64,000 nucleotides of DNA, from positions 1,860,001-1,924,000 of the forward strand of contig NZ_CP084296.1 in the NCBI RefSeq assembly GCF_020271745.1, read 5' to 3'. This DNA is from Providencia alcalifaciens. Its GTDB lineage: Bacteria > Pseudomonadota > Gammaproteobacteria > Enterobacterales > Enterobacteriaceae. Both the position numbers and the translations under genes were made by a program. This document shows, one piece after another, positions 8,898 through 20,800 of the stretch (position 1 is its first letter; each line of letters starts with the position of its first letter). The notes beneath the pieces are model-generated. The model ran no database searches, was not told where the DNA came from, and saw only the letters and a list, made by a program, of their open reading frames with translations.

Positions 8898-9962
8898 ATG
8901 TTGAAAATTAAATCCATAGCACGGGCAGGCTGTTTGGCGGGTGGAATATTGTCGGCGATGATGGCTCATGCAGATTATGCGGCGCAAATTCAAGATCCTA
9001 ATACGGGCTACACCATACGCGTGAATAATAGCAGTACGCTAGCGGATCACCCTGATAGGGGGTCGGACGGTCAAAATTACTATCAAGTTGGGGAGCCTTT
9101 TGTGGTGGATAGTAATCTTGCGGAACCGACTGGGTTAGTGAAGTGTGTCGGGCGCCGCTGGGGAAGTACCAGTACGCAAATTTTGCCAGCAAATGCGTTT
9201 CATCGATTATTTATGTATGTGCCTGAAACAGGATTTTCAATCAGCGGGCTTAAAGCGTATCGGCTGAATGCCAACCTTGTGATGACAGTGCAAGCCGACA
9301 TGATGCAATGGACGAACCGCAGCTCAGGTGTGTGCTCAATGTCTGATGCGGATACAAAATTTGACGTTCCTCGATTTGATAACCATTTTCCTATCACCAT
9401 GACGTTTTATATCAAAGAGCAAATTATCGATGGTCAGTTGGTTATTAGTGAAATGCCATTAGCAGGCTATGTGCGTGCATTTACTAACCCGAAAGTAGCG
9501 CCACCTTATGATAGCTGGCCGCTTCACGAATCTTCCGTGCCATTACGCTTGGCGGCTTCGCAAATAAATATCGGTGCAAAATGCTCATCCAGCACCAGCA
9601 GTGGGGAGCAAGGGATATTAAATCTACGCCATGGGCAATTAAACAGCTTGTATTATGACAACCGCGCTAGCGGTCAAGTCACTTACAGTTGCCTCTTTCA
9701 ATCGGCGACCAAAGTGCGTTTACGATTGGACTATACGCAGGATGATGATCCACAAAAACGCTTACCGATGAAAAATGAGGCGAATGATACGATCTACAGC
9801 TCACTGATGATCACCGATCTTGAAACAGGGCAATCAGGCAAAGAGATCAACGCGGAAATCCACAGCCAGAAAGAGTTTGAAATCAGTAGTCACCTACAAG
9901 GAGAAAATGCCCAAGCGGGTGACTATCGTGGATCTGCGTGGTTGATTGCCACATTAGATTAA
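8898..9962 (+). CDS. fimbrial tip adhesin
   Basis: Encodes 354 residues, about twice a pilin, as expected of a two-domain tip adhesin. A signal peptide (residues 1 to about 25, ending MMAHA) precedes a lectin-like domain to about residue 200, with Cys in LVKCVGRRW and SGVCSMS. The C-terminal pilin domain starts near PLRLAASQINIGAKCSS, has a second Cys in YSCLF, and ends WLIATLD. As the last gene of the operon it should determine receptor binding. The ligand is not deducible. The N-terminal domain does not obviously match FimH or PapG. Confidence 0.82.
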   Translation: MLKIKSIARAGCLAGGILSAMMAHADYAAQIQDPNTGYTIRVNNSSTLADHPDRGSDGQNYYQVGEPFVVDSNLAEPTGLVKCVGRRWGSTSTQILPANAFHRLFMYVPETGFSISGLKAYRLNANLVMTVQADMMQWTNRSSGVCSMSDADTKFDVPRFDNHFPITMTFYIKEQIIDGQLVISEMPLAGYVRAFTNPKVAPPYDSWPLHESSVPLRLAASQINIGAKCSSSTSSGEQGILNLRHGQLNSLYYDNRASGQVTYSCLFQSATKVRLRLDYTQDDDPQKRLPMKNEANDTIYSSLMITDLETGQSGKEINAEIHSQKEFEISSHLQGENAQAGDYRGSAWLIATLD

Positions 9963-9964
9963 GG

Positions 9965-10738
9965 CTAGTATTCAATACGTGGAATAAAGCTTGATGGGGT
10001 TTGTCCGAGCCATTTTTTAAACATAGTTGAAAACGAACCCACATTGCTGTAACCAAGATCAAACGCCACTTCAGTGATCGACTTGCCAGCTGAAATCTGG
10101 CTAATGGCACTCAGTAAGCAGGCTTGTTGTCGCCAATCTGAAAATGACAACCCCGTTTGCGCCCCAAAAAAGCGGCTAAATGATCGGTCGCTTTTGTGCA
10201 ATTTTGCTGCCCACTCTTTGGGGAGCGAAGTAATTTTCGGTGATTTTAAAAATTCGCGGCACAGGGCTGCAAGGTTTTCATCTCGCGGGATCGGCGCAAA
10301 GAATGGCAGCGGTTCTGCGCGCGCCACTTCATGGAGGATCAACTGCATTAGTGATCCATCGCGCCCGTTAAGATCATATGCCAGTGGCACATCAACCGCG
10401 TCTAATAACAATTGGCGAAGTAAAGGCGTGACGCGCAACACTTCGCATCGATTGCTTTGGCGGGGCGCTGCCGCAGGTTCGATATATAAACTGCGGGTGC
10501 TGACATTCAGCATCCGCGTTTCATGGGCCGTGTTTTCCGGGATCCACACGCCGCTGTCGGGGGGAATAACCCACTCACCATCTTCAGTGCTCACCTCTAT
10601 TAGCCCGGTTGCACCATATAAGAATTGAGCGCGGCGGTGCTTGTGAGAATCCAACAGCACGTTGGGTAAATAATCCGTCGCAAGTGCGATAACATCCCGG
10701 GCGACACTATCAATGGTACTCAGTGGAATATTTCTCAT
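9965..10738 (-). CDS. AraC-family regulator with N-terminal cupin (NimR-like)
   Basis: Encodes 257 residues. Residues about 20-100 form a cupin-like sensor (DSHKHRRAQFLYGATG ... PPDSGVWIPENTAHE). Residues about 160-255 hold the two AraC helix-turn-helix motifs (EWAAKLHKSDRSFSRFF and ITEVAFDLGYSNVGSFSTMF, then LGQTPSSF). The layout matches regulators such as NimR that control a nearby efflux pump. No transporter lies next to it here, and the stop codon is 2 bases from the adhesin stop on the other strand. The target is unknown. Confidence 0.9.
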   Translation of the reverse strand: MRNIPLSTIDSVARDVIALATDYLPNVLLDSHKHRRAQFLYGATGLIEVSTEDGEWVIPPDSGVWIPENTAHETRMLNVSTRSLYIEPAAAPRQSNRCEVLRVTPLLRQLLLDAVDVPLAYDLNGRDGSLMQLILHEVARAEPLPFFAPIPRDENLAALCREFLKSPKITSLPKEWAAKLHKSDRSFSRFFGAQTGLSFSDWRQQACLLSAISQISAGKSITEVAFDLGYSNVGSFSTMFKKWLGQTPSSFIPRIEY

Positions 10739-11248
10739 CGTAATTTTGGTTACCGTCGTTCAGTGGCTGAAATTCAAACATAACGAATTATTTTCCGAAT
10801 ATAGGCTAACCCGTAGCTGCAAGTGGCTGCAAGAAGTGCAGCGCCAAGCGATGTGGATCAACCCGATCGAGGCGCTACGATGATGCCCGTCAAAATTACC
10901 TCGCGGATCACGCCGGGGCCAATACATTCTTGCCGCGAAGTCGTGTTAGCTGAATTTATGCTGCGTTACTATTTTTATACGTTTCATTTTAGGGATAAAA
11001 CCCTGAACCCATAAAGGATATTTGGGGTTATCTGTGAAGTCATAAAGTGACTATCATCGAGTGAGAGTTATTCAAAATCATTGGTGGTGATAAGGGAAGA
11101 TAATCTTTATTTTTGAATAAGATATAGTGTATTGAAAGTAAATGAAATTACCTTGATATAGATGAAGAAAATGTAAATTAAAATAATTCGCATTTTTTAT
11201 TTTTACACCATAATGATAAAGAACATAACCAAAGAGACGGGGTACAAA
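10739..11248. other. gene-free region between the AraC regulator and doxX
   Basis: About 510 bases. The first part contains the regulator promoter. A patch at roughly 10815-10950 is visibly more GC-rich and could be a gene remnant, but no frame gives a protein I recognise. The last 200 bases are AT-rich and probably hold the promoter of the DoxX gene. No RNA gene or clear repeat was seen. Confidence 0.45.
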
Positions 11249-11671
11249 ATGGTCGGACTATTCAATCGTTGTTTGTCACACGAAGACGCAGGAAAATTGC
11301 TGTTACGCTTAGCGGTGGGTGGATTAATGCTATTTCACGGAATGAGCAAGTTGCTAACAGGTGCGAGTGGCATCAAAGGATTGTTAGCCTCTTATGGTTT
11401 ACCTGAATTTATTGCTTACGGCACCATTTTTGGTGAAGTGATTGCCCCTATTTTCATTGTGTTGGGTATTTTAACGCGCCCATCAGCGCTATTAGTGGCA
11501 TTTACGATGTTTGTCGCATGGTTAATGATAGGTTTAGATAAAACGTTCTTACTGGATAAAACAGGGGCATGGGCGATTGAGAGTATCGTTTATTTCTTTG
11601 TGAGTGCGCTGGCGATTGCGTTACTGGGTGCAGGGAAATTCTCTGTAGTAAAGAATGAGAATTGGCGATAA
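11249..11671 (+). CDS. DoxX family inner-membrane protein
   Basis: Encodes 140 residues from the ATG preceded by GACGGGG; an ATG 36 bases upstream has no such site. Four hydrophobic segments and the family motif LLRLAVGGLMLFHGMSKL, then GSGIKGLLASYGLP-like and FGEVIAPIFIVLGILTRPSAL, identify the DoxX/YphA group of small membrane proteins. Members are linked to redox or thiosulphate-related metabolism in some bacteria; the role here is unknown. It is monocistronic and is followed by an IS remnant. Confidence 0.88.
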   Translation: MVGLFNRCLSHEDAGKLLLRLAVGGLMLFHGMSKLLTGASGIKGLLASYGLPEFIAYGTIFGEVIAPIFIVLGILTRPSALLVAFTMFVAWLMIGLDKTFLLDKTGAWAIESIVYFFVSALAIALLGAGKFSVVKNENWR

Positions 11672-11708
11672 ATAGTGTGGAAGGGTGAAAAGAGCATCAA
11701 AAATTGAA

Positions 11709-11789
11709 GTGCCCCATAAAGTTGGACACTTTGAGTTAAGCGGTTTGTAAGGCCTGATTTCGATATTCAACCGGAGCCAGGCCTTTTAA
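11709..11789 (-). mobile_element. IS3-family insertion sequence remnant (transposase 3' end plus terminal repeat)
   Basis: Read on the minus strand, 11736-11789 encodes LKGLAPVEYRNQALQTA followed by a stop. This is the typical C-terminus of IS3/IS150-group transposases (LKG-x-x-PVEYR). Beyond the stop, TGTCCAACTTTATGGGGCA is a terminal inverted repeat of the sort found in that group. The rest of the element, including the DDE domain, is absent, so this is one end only. It lies between doxX and the giant adhesin gene. Confidence 0.75.
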
Positions 11790-11802
11790 TTAACTAAAAT
11801 CC

Positions 11803-11824
11803 AGCCCCTATAAGGGGCTTTTGA
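11803..11824. terminator. hairpin terminator at the 3' end of the giant adhesin gene
   Basis: A 7-bp stem AGCCCCT/AGGGGCT with a 3-base loop lies directly after the adhesin stop. The T-run (CTTTTGAT) is on the plus strand; on the minus strand only a GGATTTT tract follows, so termination of the adhesin transcript may be imperfect. Confidence 0.6.
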
Positions 11825-11827
11825 TAT

Positions 11828-14800
11828 TTATTTAAGGTCTTCAACGCAGACTACACTTGCTAGAAAGCCCGTGCTTGTTGCACTAGCAAGGTCATAGGTA
11901 TATGGATGTAATATTTGAGTTACCTGTGATGAAGTTTGCATATCAGCAAGCAAGACGAGGTCTGTTGCGCCAAGTTGTTTGTGCGGATCTCTTCCTCCCC
12001 ATTCATGGAAAAGTCTTCCTCCAACTTTACGTAGAATACTCATCGGTACTCCAGTTGTTAAAAGATCATCTCGTTTAATTAAACGGCTAGGAGTTGGGCA
12101 GATATTAATTGCCGCTTGTACGTTAAATTGCCCCTCATAGGAATACCATTTTTTCAACGTAAAACGGTAATGCACAGCACGTTTATAACCAGTATTCGCT
12201 TTAGGAACGCCTTTAAATATAGGGGTCATTGCATTTCCATTCTTTATTGGCGTTGGCTTACGTAGCATGGTGACAATACCTTCTTTATTAATAGATAACC
12301 AATCGATGTCAACTTCCCAATCATAATCAGTTGGTTTGCCAATCGGCACGGTAATTTGAAATTGAGCACCTATAAATCCTGTGTTAGGGAATCCATCATT
12401 TATAGAAAAGGCATGTGCACTTTTAAGCGTTTTAATTTCCGATTTACCGTAGGTCACTATGTTGACAGCCTGTGTTGGTCCAGAGTAATCAATGGAATTA
12501 TTATCAACAGAAATGCTCGATTTACTAATTGTAGGATTATTAAAGCTAGCGGTATATATACCATCAGCTCTTTCAGTCATGGTACTGTTAATCTTTCCTG
12601 CAGTTGCTAGTATATGAGGTTTTTTCCCTTTAATTGCGGCGCCATTTGCATCTTTTAACTCTAATGTCACGGTGATATTGGTACTACTATTTTCGTCAAG
12701 GTCATATCTATCTGCATATAACCTACTATTCCCTATAGAAAATACAGGTTTACCCGTTTGTACTGTTAGGTTAATTGGGGCGCTGCTTTGTGTGCCCACA
12801 TTAGCGGTAATGACATAATTGCCACTAATTGAGAAGGTTAGTTCCCCTTTATATTCAGCGCCTTTTTCTTGCCATGTTGGCTGGTCTAAGGTGCCATTTG
12901 CATTCTGTAAATGGATATCAGCCGCTTTTATCATAACGTTGTTTCCATAGATATCTTTAGTGCTCAATATGAAATTGACTTTTCCACCAAGTGCAATTTT
13001 GTTGTTATCAATGGCTAATTCAATGTTATTGACGTGTTGTGTTTCCGTAAATGGTCGGACGGTGATTTTCATGGCTTTATCAATGTTACTCACCTTTACG
13101 GTTAATGTATGCTCTGCGACTTTCTTCAAGTTTACAGAAGCAGTATATATACCAGATTGCTTACCATCTTCAGTCCAACTAGGTGATGCTAAGTTTTCAG
13201 GTGAATAGTTATTAGATAATGAAATATCTGTGCTCAGTACGTTTTTCACTCCATTTCCATATTTATCTTTCAACGTTAAAGTGAGCATCGTTGGTGTATT
13301 TGGTAAGACTTGGGTGTCGCTTGCTCCAAGTTGTATTGAAGCTACTTTGTCTTTACCACTAGGGGAATCAACGTGAACAGACTTTGTATCCGTGAATTTA
13401 TTCACTTTTACCGTTAGTGGGTTAGCGCCAGCTTGGTTTAAAGCAAGTTCTGTATGATAAGACCCATTTTGATTGTCTACCCAGATTACAGTTTGAGGGG
13501 TTGATCCAATGAGTAGCTCAATGTGCTTAGCTTCAACACCAACCACGCCATTATTGAATTTATCCGTTAGGATCAGCGAGAGTTTGGTTTTTTCTGCCAC
13601 TTCAGCTTTTGCAGGTACCTGTAGCGCAATCGCAGCAACATTGCTATACCCTTTCAGTGGTTGCACATTGATTTGAAGCGTTTTTGTTTGCCTATTGACG
13701 TTGGCAATCAAAGTGTGTGATTTAACTTTCTCAAACTGCACATCTGTGACGTACTTTCCTAGTGTTGACGGTACTTTTACCCACTTCACTGAGGTTTTGA
13801 TTTGTGAATCTGTATTGGCTAAATCAATATCTGAAACCAAAACATCATCCACTTCGTTACCAAAGCGATCTTGAACTTCTAATGTCAGTTCTGTTTTTTC
13901 ACCAACGGAAACGGTATTTTTCCCTGTAGTTAACATAACTTGTTTAACATTTGCTGCGCCTTTAAGTGCATTGACAGTCATCTCTGTGGTTGAAGCTTGC
14001 TGTTTATTAATCACTGCGCTTAACTTATGTTTTCCAATAAGTGTTAAAGGTAGTGATGCTTTATAAATCCCTGCGGAATCCATACGCCAAGCGACTCGAT
14101 TGTTATCGATAGTTTCAGTTGTATGGCTGTCTTTCAGCATAATATCCGAGCCATTGACACCAATAATGAGATTATCGTATTGGTCTTTCAGCTCTAAGGT
14201 TAACTCCACATTTTGACCTGCCTCTAAAGTCACAATACTGGATGCTAATTTAGCTTTTGCCACTTTAGTATTCCCAACGGGCGCTGTGACTTCAATGGTT
14301 TCAATTCGGCTATTTTGCTGATTAACCGTTGCTCGAAGTGGGTAAACGCCAACCTGCTTGATCTGTACTTGAGTGGTATAAATACCATCAATAGTAGACG
14401 ACCATTGCTTATCAATTTTGGTGTTACTTTGTGTAAGGTGAATATCCTGGTTTTGAATATTGGTTACACCATTGTCCACTGAATCTTTAAGTCGTAGAGT
14501 TAATTCAGTGGTATTTCCTGCTTCTATCGTCGCATCTTTAATAGTAAGTGCCGTTGTGTTGACATTGCTAGCACCACTGAGCGGCTTAATATCAAGGGTG
14601 ACTTCATTACTCAGAACATTTTTGACAATCGCTTGTACTGCTTGTGAGCCTAATCTGTTCATGAGTAATTCAATAGAATAGCTTCCGTCGTTGTGACTCT
14701 GCCATTGAGATGTTTCACTTAAGTTTGTTAATAGTTTTAAATGAGAACTTGCCCCAGTTAATGGGTTATCGAACTTATCCATTAATTTAAGTGTAAAGGT

Positions 14801-17800
14801 CACTTTATCTCCAGAACCAACCATTTTTTTACTACTGTTAAGGGTCACTTTTTCGAGAGCCCCACGTTGTCCTGATTTATCAAAGGTGCTTAATGGGATC
14901 GGTATTGGGTTATTGATAGTCCAATTTGCGCTTGCTGGCTGGCCATTAACAGTCACTTTAATGGCATGTTGACCTTTTTGTTGTGCAGGAAGTTGTCCAG
15001 AATATTGACCGGTATAGCCTATTTCAGTCAGTTGAATAGACTGAATAACACCATCAATTTCAAGGGCAATATCACGGTTGAGAACATTATTAACTCGGTT
15101 TCCATATTTATCTTTCATAATAAAGGTAATAAGAGCAGTATGACCCGCATCAACGGCGGTAATTGGGGATATCTCAAGTTTCGCTACAGAGGATGCACCT
15201 TGAGGTGATGTGACCTGAAGAGAGACATTGTGGGAGATATTATTGACTTTCACTGTTACCGTGTGACTTCCAACACTATTTAGTGAGATTTGAGTGTTGT
15301 AAATTCCCAAGTTATTCATCTCAAGCCAAGTAGCTGAAATGGTAGAGCCTGAACTATCTATTAACTCAATATCAGCACTGTTAACTTGAGAAACAGGGTT
15401 ACCGTGTTGGTCTTTGAGTGTCAAGATTAGCGTGGAGGGCGTTCCTGCAACAATCTTGGCTGTACTCGTCGATAATTGAACATCACTGACTTGCTTTTGG
15501 CCTACTGAAGAAATGGCATGAATTAGCACATTGTCTTGCTTACTGTTAATGGTGGCTTTCAGTGAATGAATACCGCCTTTAGTCACAGTGGTTTCTGCCA
15601 GATAGACACCATTTTGCTGATACTGCCATTGCAATCCTTTCAGTGAACTTCGCGTATTATCATCATTGATATTTATATTTGTATCTAGTACATCCATTAC
15701 GCCATTATTAAACTGATCGAGTAGTGTAAGTTTGAGTTGGATTTTTTCACCAACGACAAATTGTTTCGGTGTGGCGTCAAGGTTAACGTGATGAACGTGA
15801 ATAGCACCTTTTAACGCGGTAACATCGACATCAATAGGGTGGCTATTGGTGATACCGACCGTGCTAATAAGCTTATGATTTCCTAATAGCTGGAATAAGA
15901 TTTCAGTGGTATAGACACCATTACCTTGCTCTTTCCATTGGATATTAGATAGCGCCAGTTTGTTATCTTCTAATTTGATGTCACTAGACGGAATTTTCAC
16001 GACGCCATTATTGTGCTTATCACGTAAGGTGATTGTGAGTGTTGTGCTTTGCCCAGCAGAAATAAGTGGGTGCAGGGCATGTAACTTAACAGCGGTTACT
16101 GATGCTTTATCTTGTTGAAGTTCCACGGTGAACGAAATCGCTTTGCTGCTGAGCTTATTCACGGTGGACGTCAGGGTATCGTTGCCCAGCTTTGAGAGCG
16201 CTAATACGCCAGAATACGTACCGTCTTGATTATCTTTCCACGTCACGGTGCCCGTTTGAGCATGGGCTAAGGTGATCGCCGATGCCAAACCGGTTAATGG
16301 GTTTTTAAAGGTATCGGTTGCCGTCACGGTTAAATCAAGGGTATCACCGGATTTTAAGCTGGTGAGGACGCCGCTATCGAGCTTCACCGTCGCCAGCACC
16401 CCTTGCTCACCGACGTTGCCCTTGGTGTTGGTTGGCATCGGTTTTGGGGCTTGGACAGTTAAGATCTCTTTGTTGGAGTCTTTGCCGTTAACGGTGACCA
16501 GAATATCCTGCTTGCCACTGTGTTGCGCTGGTAGGGTGACGGTGTAGCTGCCATCTGGATTTTGGGTGGCTGGGAGCGTGTGTTTTGTTCCAGCAATCGT
16601 CACGTCAAGTTGTTTAATGTCTTTAACGGGGTTGCCGTGGCTGTCCGTCAGTTTCACCGTCAGCGTCGGCTTATCACCGGCGTTCGGGGTGTTATTGGTT
16701 GGGGTGATCACCACGTTTTGTACGCCCGCGTGACCCGTCAGGTTCGCGACGTTGAATGTAATCGCCTTGCTGCTCACTTTATTGGCAGTGGCTGTCAGGG
16801 TATCGTTCCCCAGTTTGGTCAGCGGAAGTGAAGCCGTGTAGGTGCCATCTTGGTTATCTTTCCACGTCACCGTGCCCGCTTGAGCATGGGCTAAGGTGAT
16901 CGCCGATGCCAAACCGGTTAATGGGTTTTTAAAGGTATCGGTCGCCGTGACGGTTAAATCAAGGGCATCACCGGATTTTAAGCTGGTGAGGATGCCACTA
17001 TCGAGCTTCACCGTCGCCAGCACGCCTTGTTCACCGGCGCTGCCCTTGGTGTTGGCGGCGATTGTTTTTGGTGCTTGTACGGTAATGGCCACTTTGTTGG
17101 AGTCTTTGCCGTTAACGGTGACCAGAATATCCTGCTTGCCACTGTGTTGCGCTGGCAGGGTGACGGTGTAGCTGCCATCTGAATTTTGGGTGGCTGGGAG
17201 GGTATGTTTTGTCCCCGCAATCGTCACTTCAAGTTGTTTAATGTCTTTAACTGGGTTGCCGCTCTTGTCCGTCAGTTTCACCGTCAGTGTTGGTATCTCA
17301 CCGGCGTTCGGGCTTTTGTTGGTTGGGGTGATCACCACGTTTTGCACGCCCGCGTGACCTGTCAGGTTCGCGACATTGACGGTGATCGCTTTGCTGCTCA
17401 CGGTATTCACGGTGGCCGTCAGGGTATCGTTGCCCAGCTTTGAGAGCGCCAATGTGCCAGAATATGTGCCGTTTTGGTTATCTTTCCACGTCACCGTGCC
17501 CGCTTGAGCATGGGCTAAGGTGATCGCTGATGCCAAGCCCGTTAATGGGTTTTTAAAGGTATCGGTCGCCGTGACGGTTAAATCAAGGGTATCACCGGAT
17601 TTTAAGCTGGTGAGGATGCCGCTATCGAGCTTCACTGTCGCCAGCACCCCTTGTTCACCGGCGTTGCCCTTGGTGTTGGCGGCGGTTGGTTTTGGTGCTT
17701 GGACAGTTAAGATCTCTTTGTTGGAGTCTTTGCCGTTAACGGTGACCAGAATATCCTGCTTGCCACTGTGTTGCGCTGGCAGAGTCACGGTGTAGCTGCC

Positions 17801-20800
17801 ATCCGGATTTTGGGTGGCTGGGAGGGTATGTTTTGTCCCCGCAATCGTCACGTCAAGTTGTTTAATGTCTTTAACGGGGTTGCCGTGGCTGTCCGTCAGT
17901 TTCACTGTCAGCGTCGGTTGCTCACCGGCGTTCGGGGTGTTATTGGTTGGGGTGATCACCACATTTTGCACGCCCGTGTGACCTGCTAGGTTCGCGACGT
18001 CGAACGTAATAGGTTTACTGTCGACTTTATTGGCGGTGGCTGTCAGGGTATCGTTCCCCAGTTTGGTCAGAGGAAGTGAAGCGGTGTAGGTGCCATCTTG
18101 ATTATCTTTCCACGTCACCGTGCCCGCTTGAGCATGGGCTAAGGTGATCGCCGATGCCAAACCGGTTAATGGGTTTTTAAAGGTATCGGTCGCCGTGACG
18201 GTTAAATCAAGGGCATCACCGGATTTTAAGCTGGTGAGGATGCCACTATCGAGCTTCACCGTCGCCAGCACGCCTTGTTCACCGGCGCTGCCCTTGGTGT
18301 TGGCGGTGATTGTTTTTGGTGCTTGTACGGTAATGGCCACTTTGTTGGAGTCTTTGCCGTTCACGGTGACCAGAATATCCTGCTTGCCACTGTGTTGCGC
18401 TGGCAGGGTGACGGTGTAGCTGCCATCTGAATTTTGGGTGGCTGGGAGGGTATGTTTTGCCCCGGCAATCGTCACCTCAAGCTGCTTCACGTCGTTGACT
18501 GGGTTGCCACTCTTGTCCGTTAATACCACCGTCAGCGTCGGTTGCTCACCGGCGTTCGGGGTGTTATTGGCTGGGGTGATCACCACGTTTTGCACGCCCG
18601 TGTGACCTGCTAGGTTCGCGACGTTGAATGTAATCGCCTTGCTGCTCACTTTATTGATGGTGGCGGTCAGGGTATCGGCACCCAGTTTGGTCAGAGGAAG
18701 TGAAGCGGTGTAGGTGCCATCTTGATTATCTTTCCACGTCACGGTGCCTGCTTGTTGGTGTGCCAGCGTAATTGCCGAAGCCAAGCCGGTTAACGGGTTT
18801 TTAAAGCTATCTTGAACCGTCACGGTTAACGCCAGTGTATCACCGGACTTCAAGTTAGTGAGGGTGCCGCTGCTCAGGGCAACGGTCGCCAGCACCCCTT
18901 GTTCACCGGCGCTGCCCTTGGTGTTGGCGGCGATTGTTTTTGGTGCTTGGACGGCTAAAGTTGCTTTATTAGAGTCTTTGCCGTTCACGGTGACCAGAAT
19001 ATCCTGCTTGCCACTGTGCTGTGCTGGCAGGGTGACGGTGTAGCTGCCATCCGGATTTTGGGTGGCTGGGAGCGTGTGTTTTGTTCCGGCAATGGTGACG
19101 TCAAGTTGCTTCACGTCGTTAACAACGTTGCCGCTCTTGTCGGTCAGTTTTACCGTTAGCGTCGGTATCTCACCGGCGTTCGGGGTGTTATTGGCTGGGG
19201 TGATCACCACGTTTTGTACGCCCGCGTGACCCGTCAGGTTCGCGACGTTGAATGTAATCGCCTTGCTGCTCACTTTATTGGCGGTGGCTGTCAGGGTATC
19301 GTTCCCCAGTTTGGTCAGCGGAAGTGAAGCCGTGTAGGTGCCGTTTTGGTTATCTTTCCACGTCACGGTGCCCGCTTGAGCATGGGCTAAGGTGATCGCC
19401 GATGCCAAACCGGTTAATGGGTTTTTAAAGGTATCGGTCGCCGTGACGGTTAACGTCAGCGCATCACCAGATTTTAAGCTGGTGAGGATGCCGCTATCGA
19501 GCTTCACCGTCGCCAGCACCCCTTGTTCACCGGCGTTACCCTTGGTGTTGGCGGCGGTTGGTTTTGGTGCTTGGACAGTTAAGATCTCTTTGTTGGAGTC
19601 TTTGCCGTTAACGGTGATCTGAATATCCTGCTTGCCACTGTGCTGCGCTGGCAGGGTGACGGTGTAGCTGCCATCCGGATTTTGGGTGGCTGGGAGGATA
19701 TGTTTTGCCCCGGCAATCGTCACCTCAAGCTGCTTCACGTCGTTGACGGGGTTGCCGCTCTTGTCCGTTAATACCACCGTCAGCGTCGGCTTATCACCGG
19801 CGTTCGGGGTGTTATTGGTTGGGGTGATCACCACGTTTTGCACGCCCGCGTGACCTGTCAGGTTCGTAACGTTGAATGTAATCGCCTTGCTGCTCAGCTT
19901 ATTCACTGTCGCAGTCAGGGTATCCGCACCCAGTTTGGTCAGAGGAAGTGAAGCGGTGTAGGTGCCATCTTGATTGTCTTTCCACGTCACCGTGCCTGCT
20001 TGTTGGTGTGCCAGCGTAATTGCCGCAGATAAACCGGTTAACGGGTTTTTAAAGCTATCTTGAACCGTCACGGTTAATACCAGCGCGTCACCGGACTTCA
20101 AATTAGCGAGGGTGCCGCTATCGAGCTTCACTGTCGCCAGCCCCCCTTGCTCACCGACGTTGCCCTTGGTGTTGGTTGGCATCGGTTTTGGTGCTTGGAT
20201 GGCTAAAGTTGCTTTATTAGAGTCTTTGCCGTTAACGGTGACCAGAATGTCCTGCTTGCCACTGTGTTGCGCTGGCAGGGTGACGGTGTAGCTGCCATCC
20301 GGATTTTGGGTGGCTGGGAGGGTGTGTTTTGCCCCGGCAATGGTCACCTCAAGCTGCTTCACGTCGTTGACGGGGTTGCCGCTTTTGTCGGTTAATACCA
20401 CCGTCAGCGTCGGTTGCTCACCAGCGTTCGGGGTGTTATTGGTTGGGGTGATCACCACGTTTTGAATATTTGAAATCCCTGAATTATGGCTGACCGTTAA
20501 AACAGTTTTCGGGCTGGATATATTATTCACTGTTGCGGTGATATCAATATCACCGATTTTGGTTAATGGTAAGTTGACAATATAGTCATATTGTCCATCT
20601 TGGCGCCAAGCAAGATCTTGCCCTTTAAAATGAGCAAGATGAATATTTTTGGGATCGATACCATCAATCTCATTGCCAAAACTATCTTTCAGCGTGACCA
20701 TCACAAGTGGATTGTCGCCCGATTTAAAATCGGTACGGTCCGGATTGATATCGATTTCAATATCAGCGATGACACCTAATGTTCCTGATGGGCCGCTGCC

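Noticed and set aside
10823-11014. A 63-codon plus-strand frame in the GC-rich patch before doxX
   Set aside because: No ribosome binding site, no recognised relative, and the composition shifts in the middle of the frame. Kept only as a possible remnant in the description of the gap.
16272-19622. Repeated 60-90 codon plus-strand frames (MIADAKPVNGFLKVSVAV and similar) inside the giant adhesin gene
   Set aside because: They recur every 624 bp only because they are the antisense of the tandem repeats; there are no ribosome binding sites and the sense frame is clearly coding.
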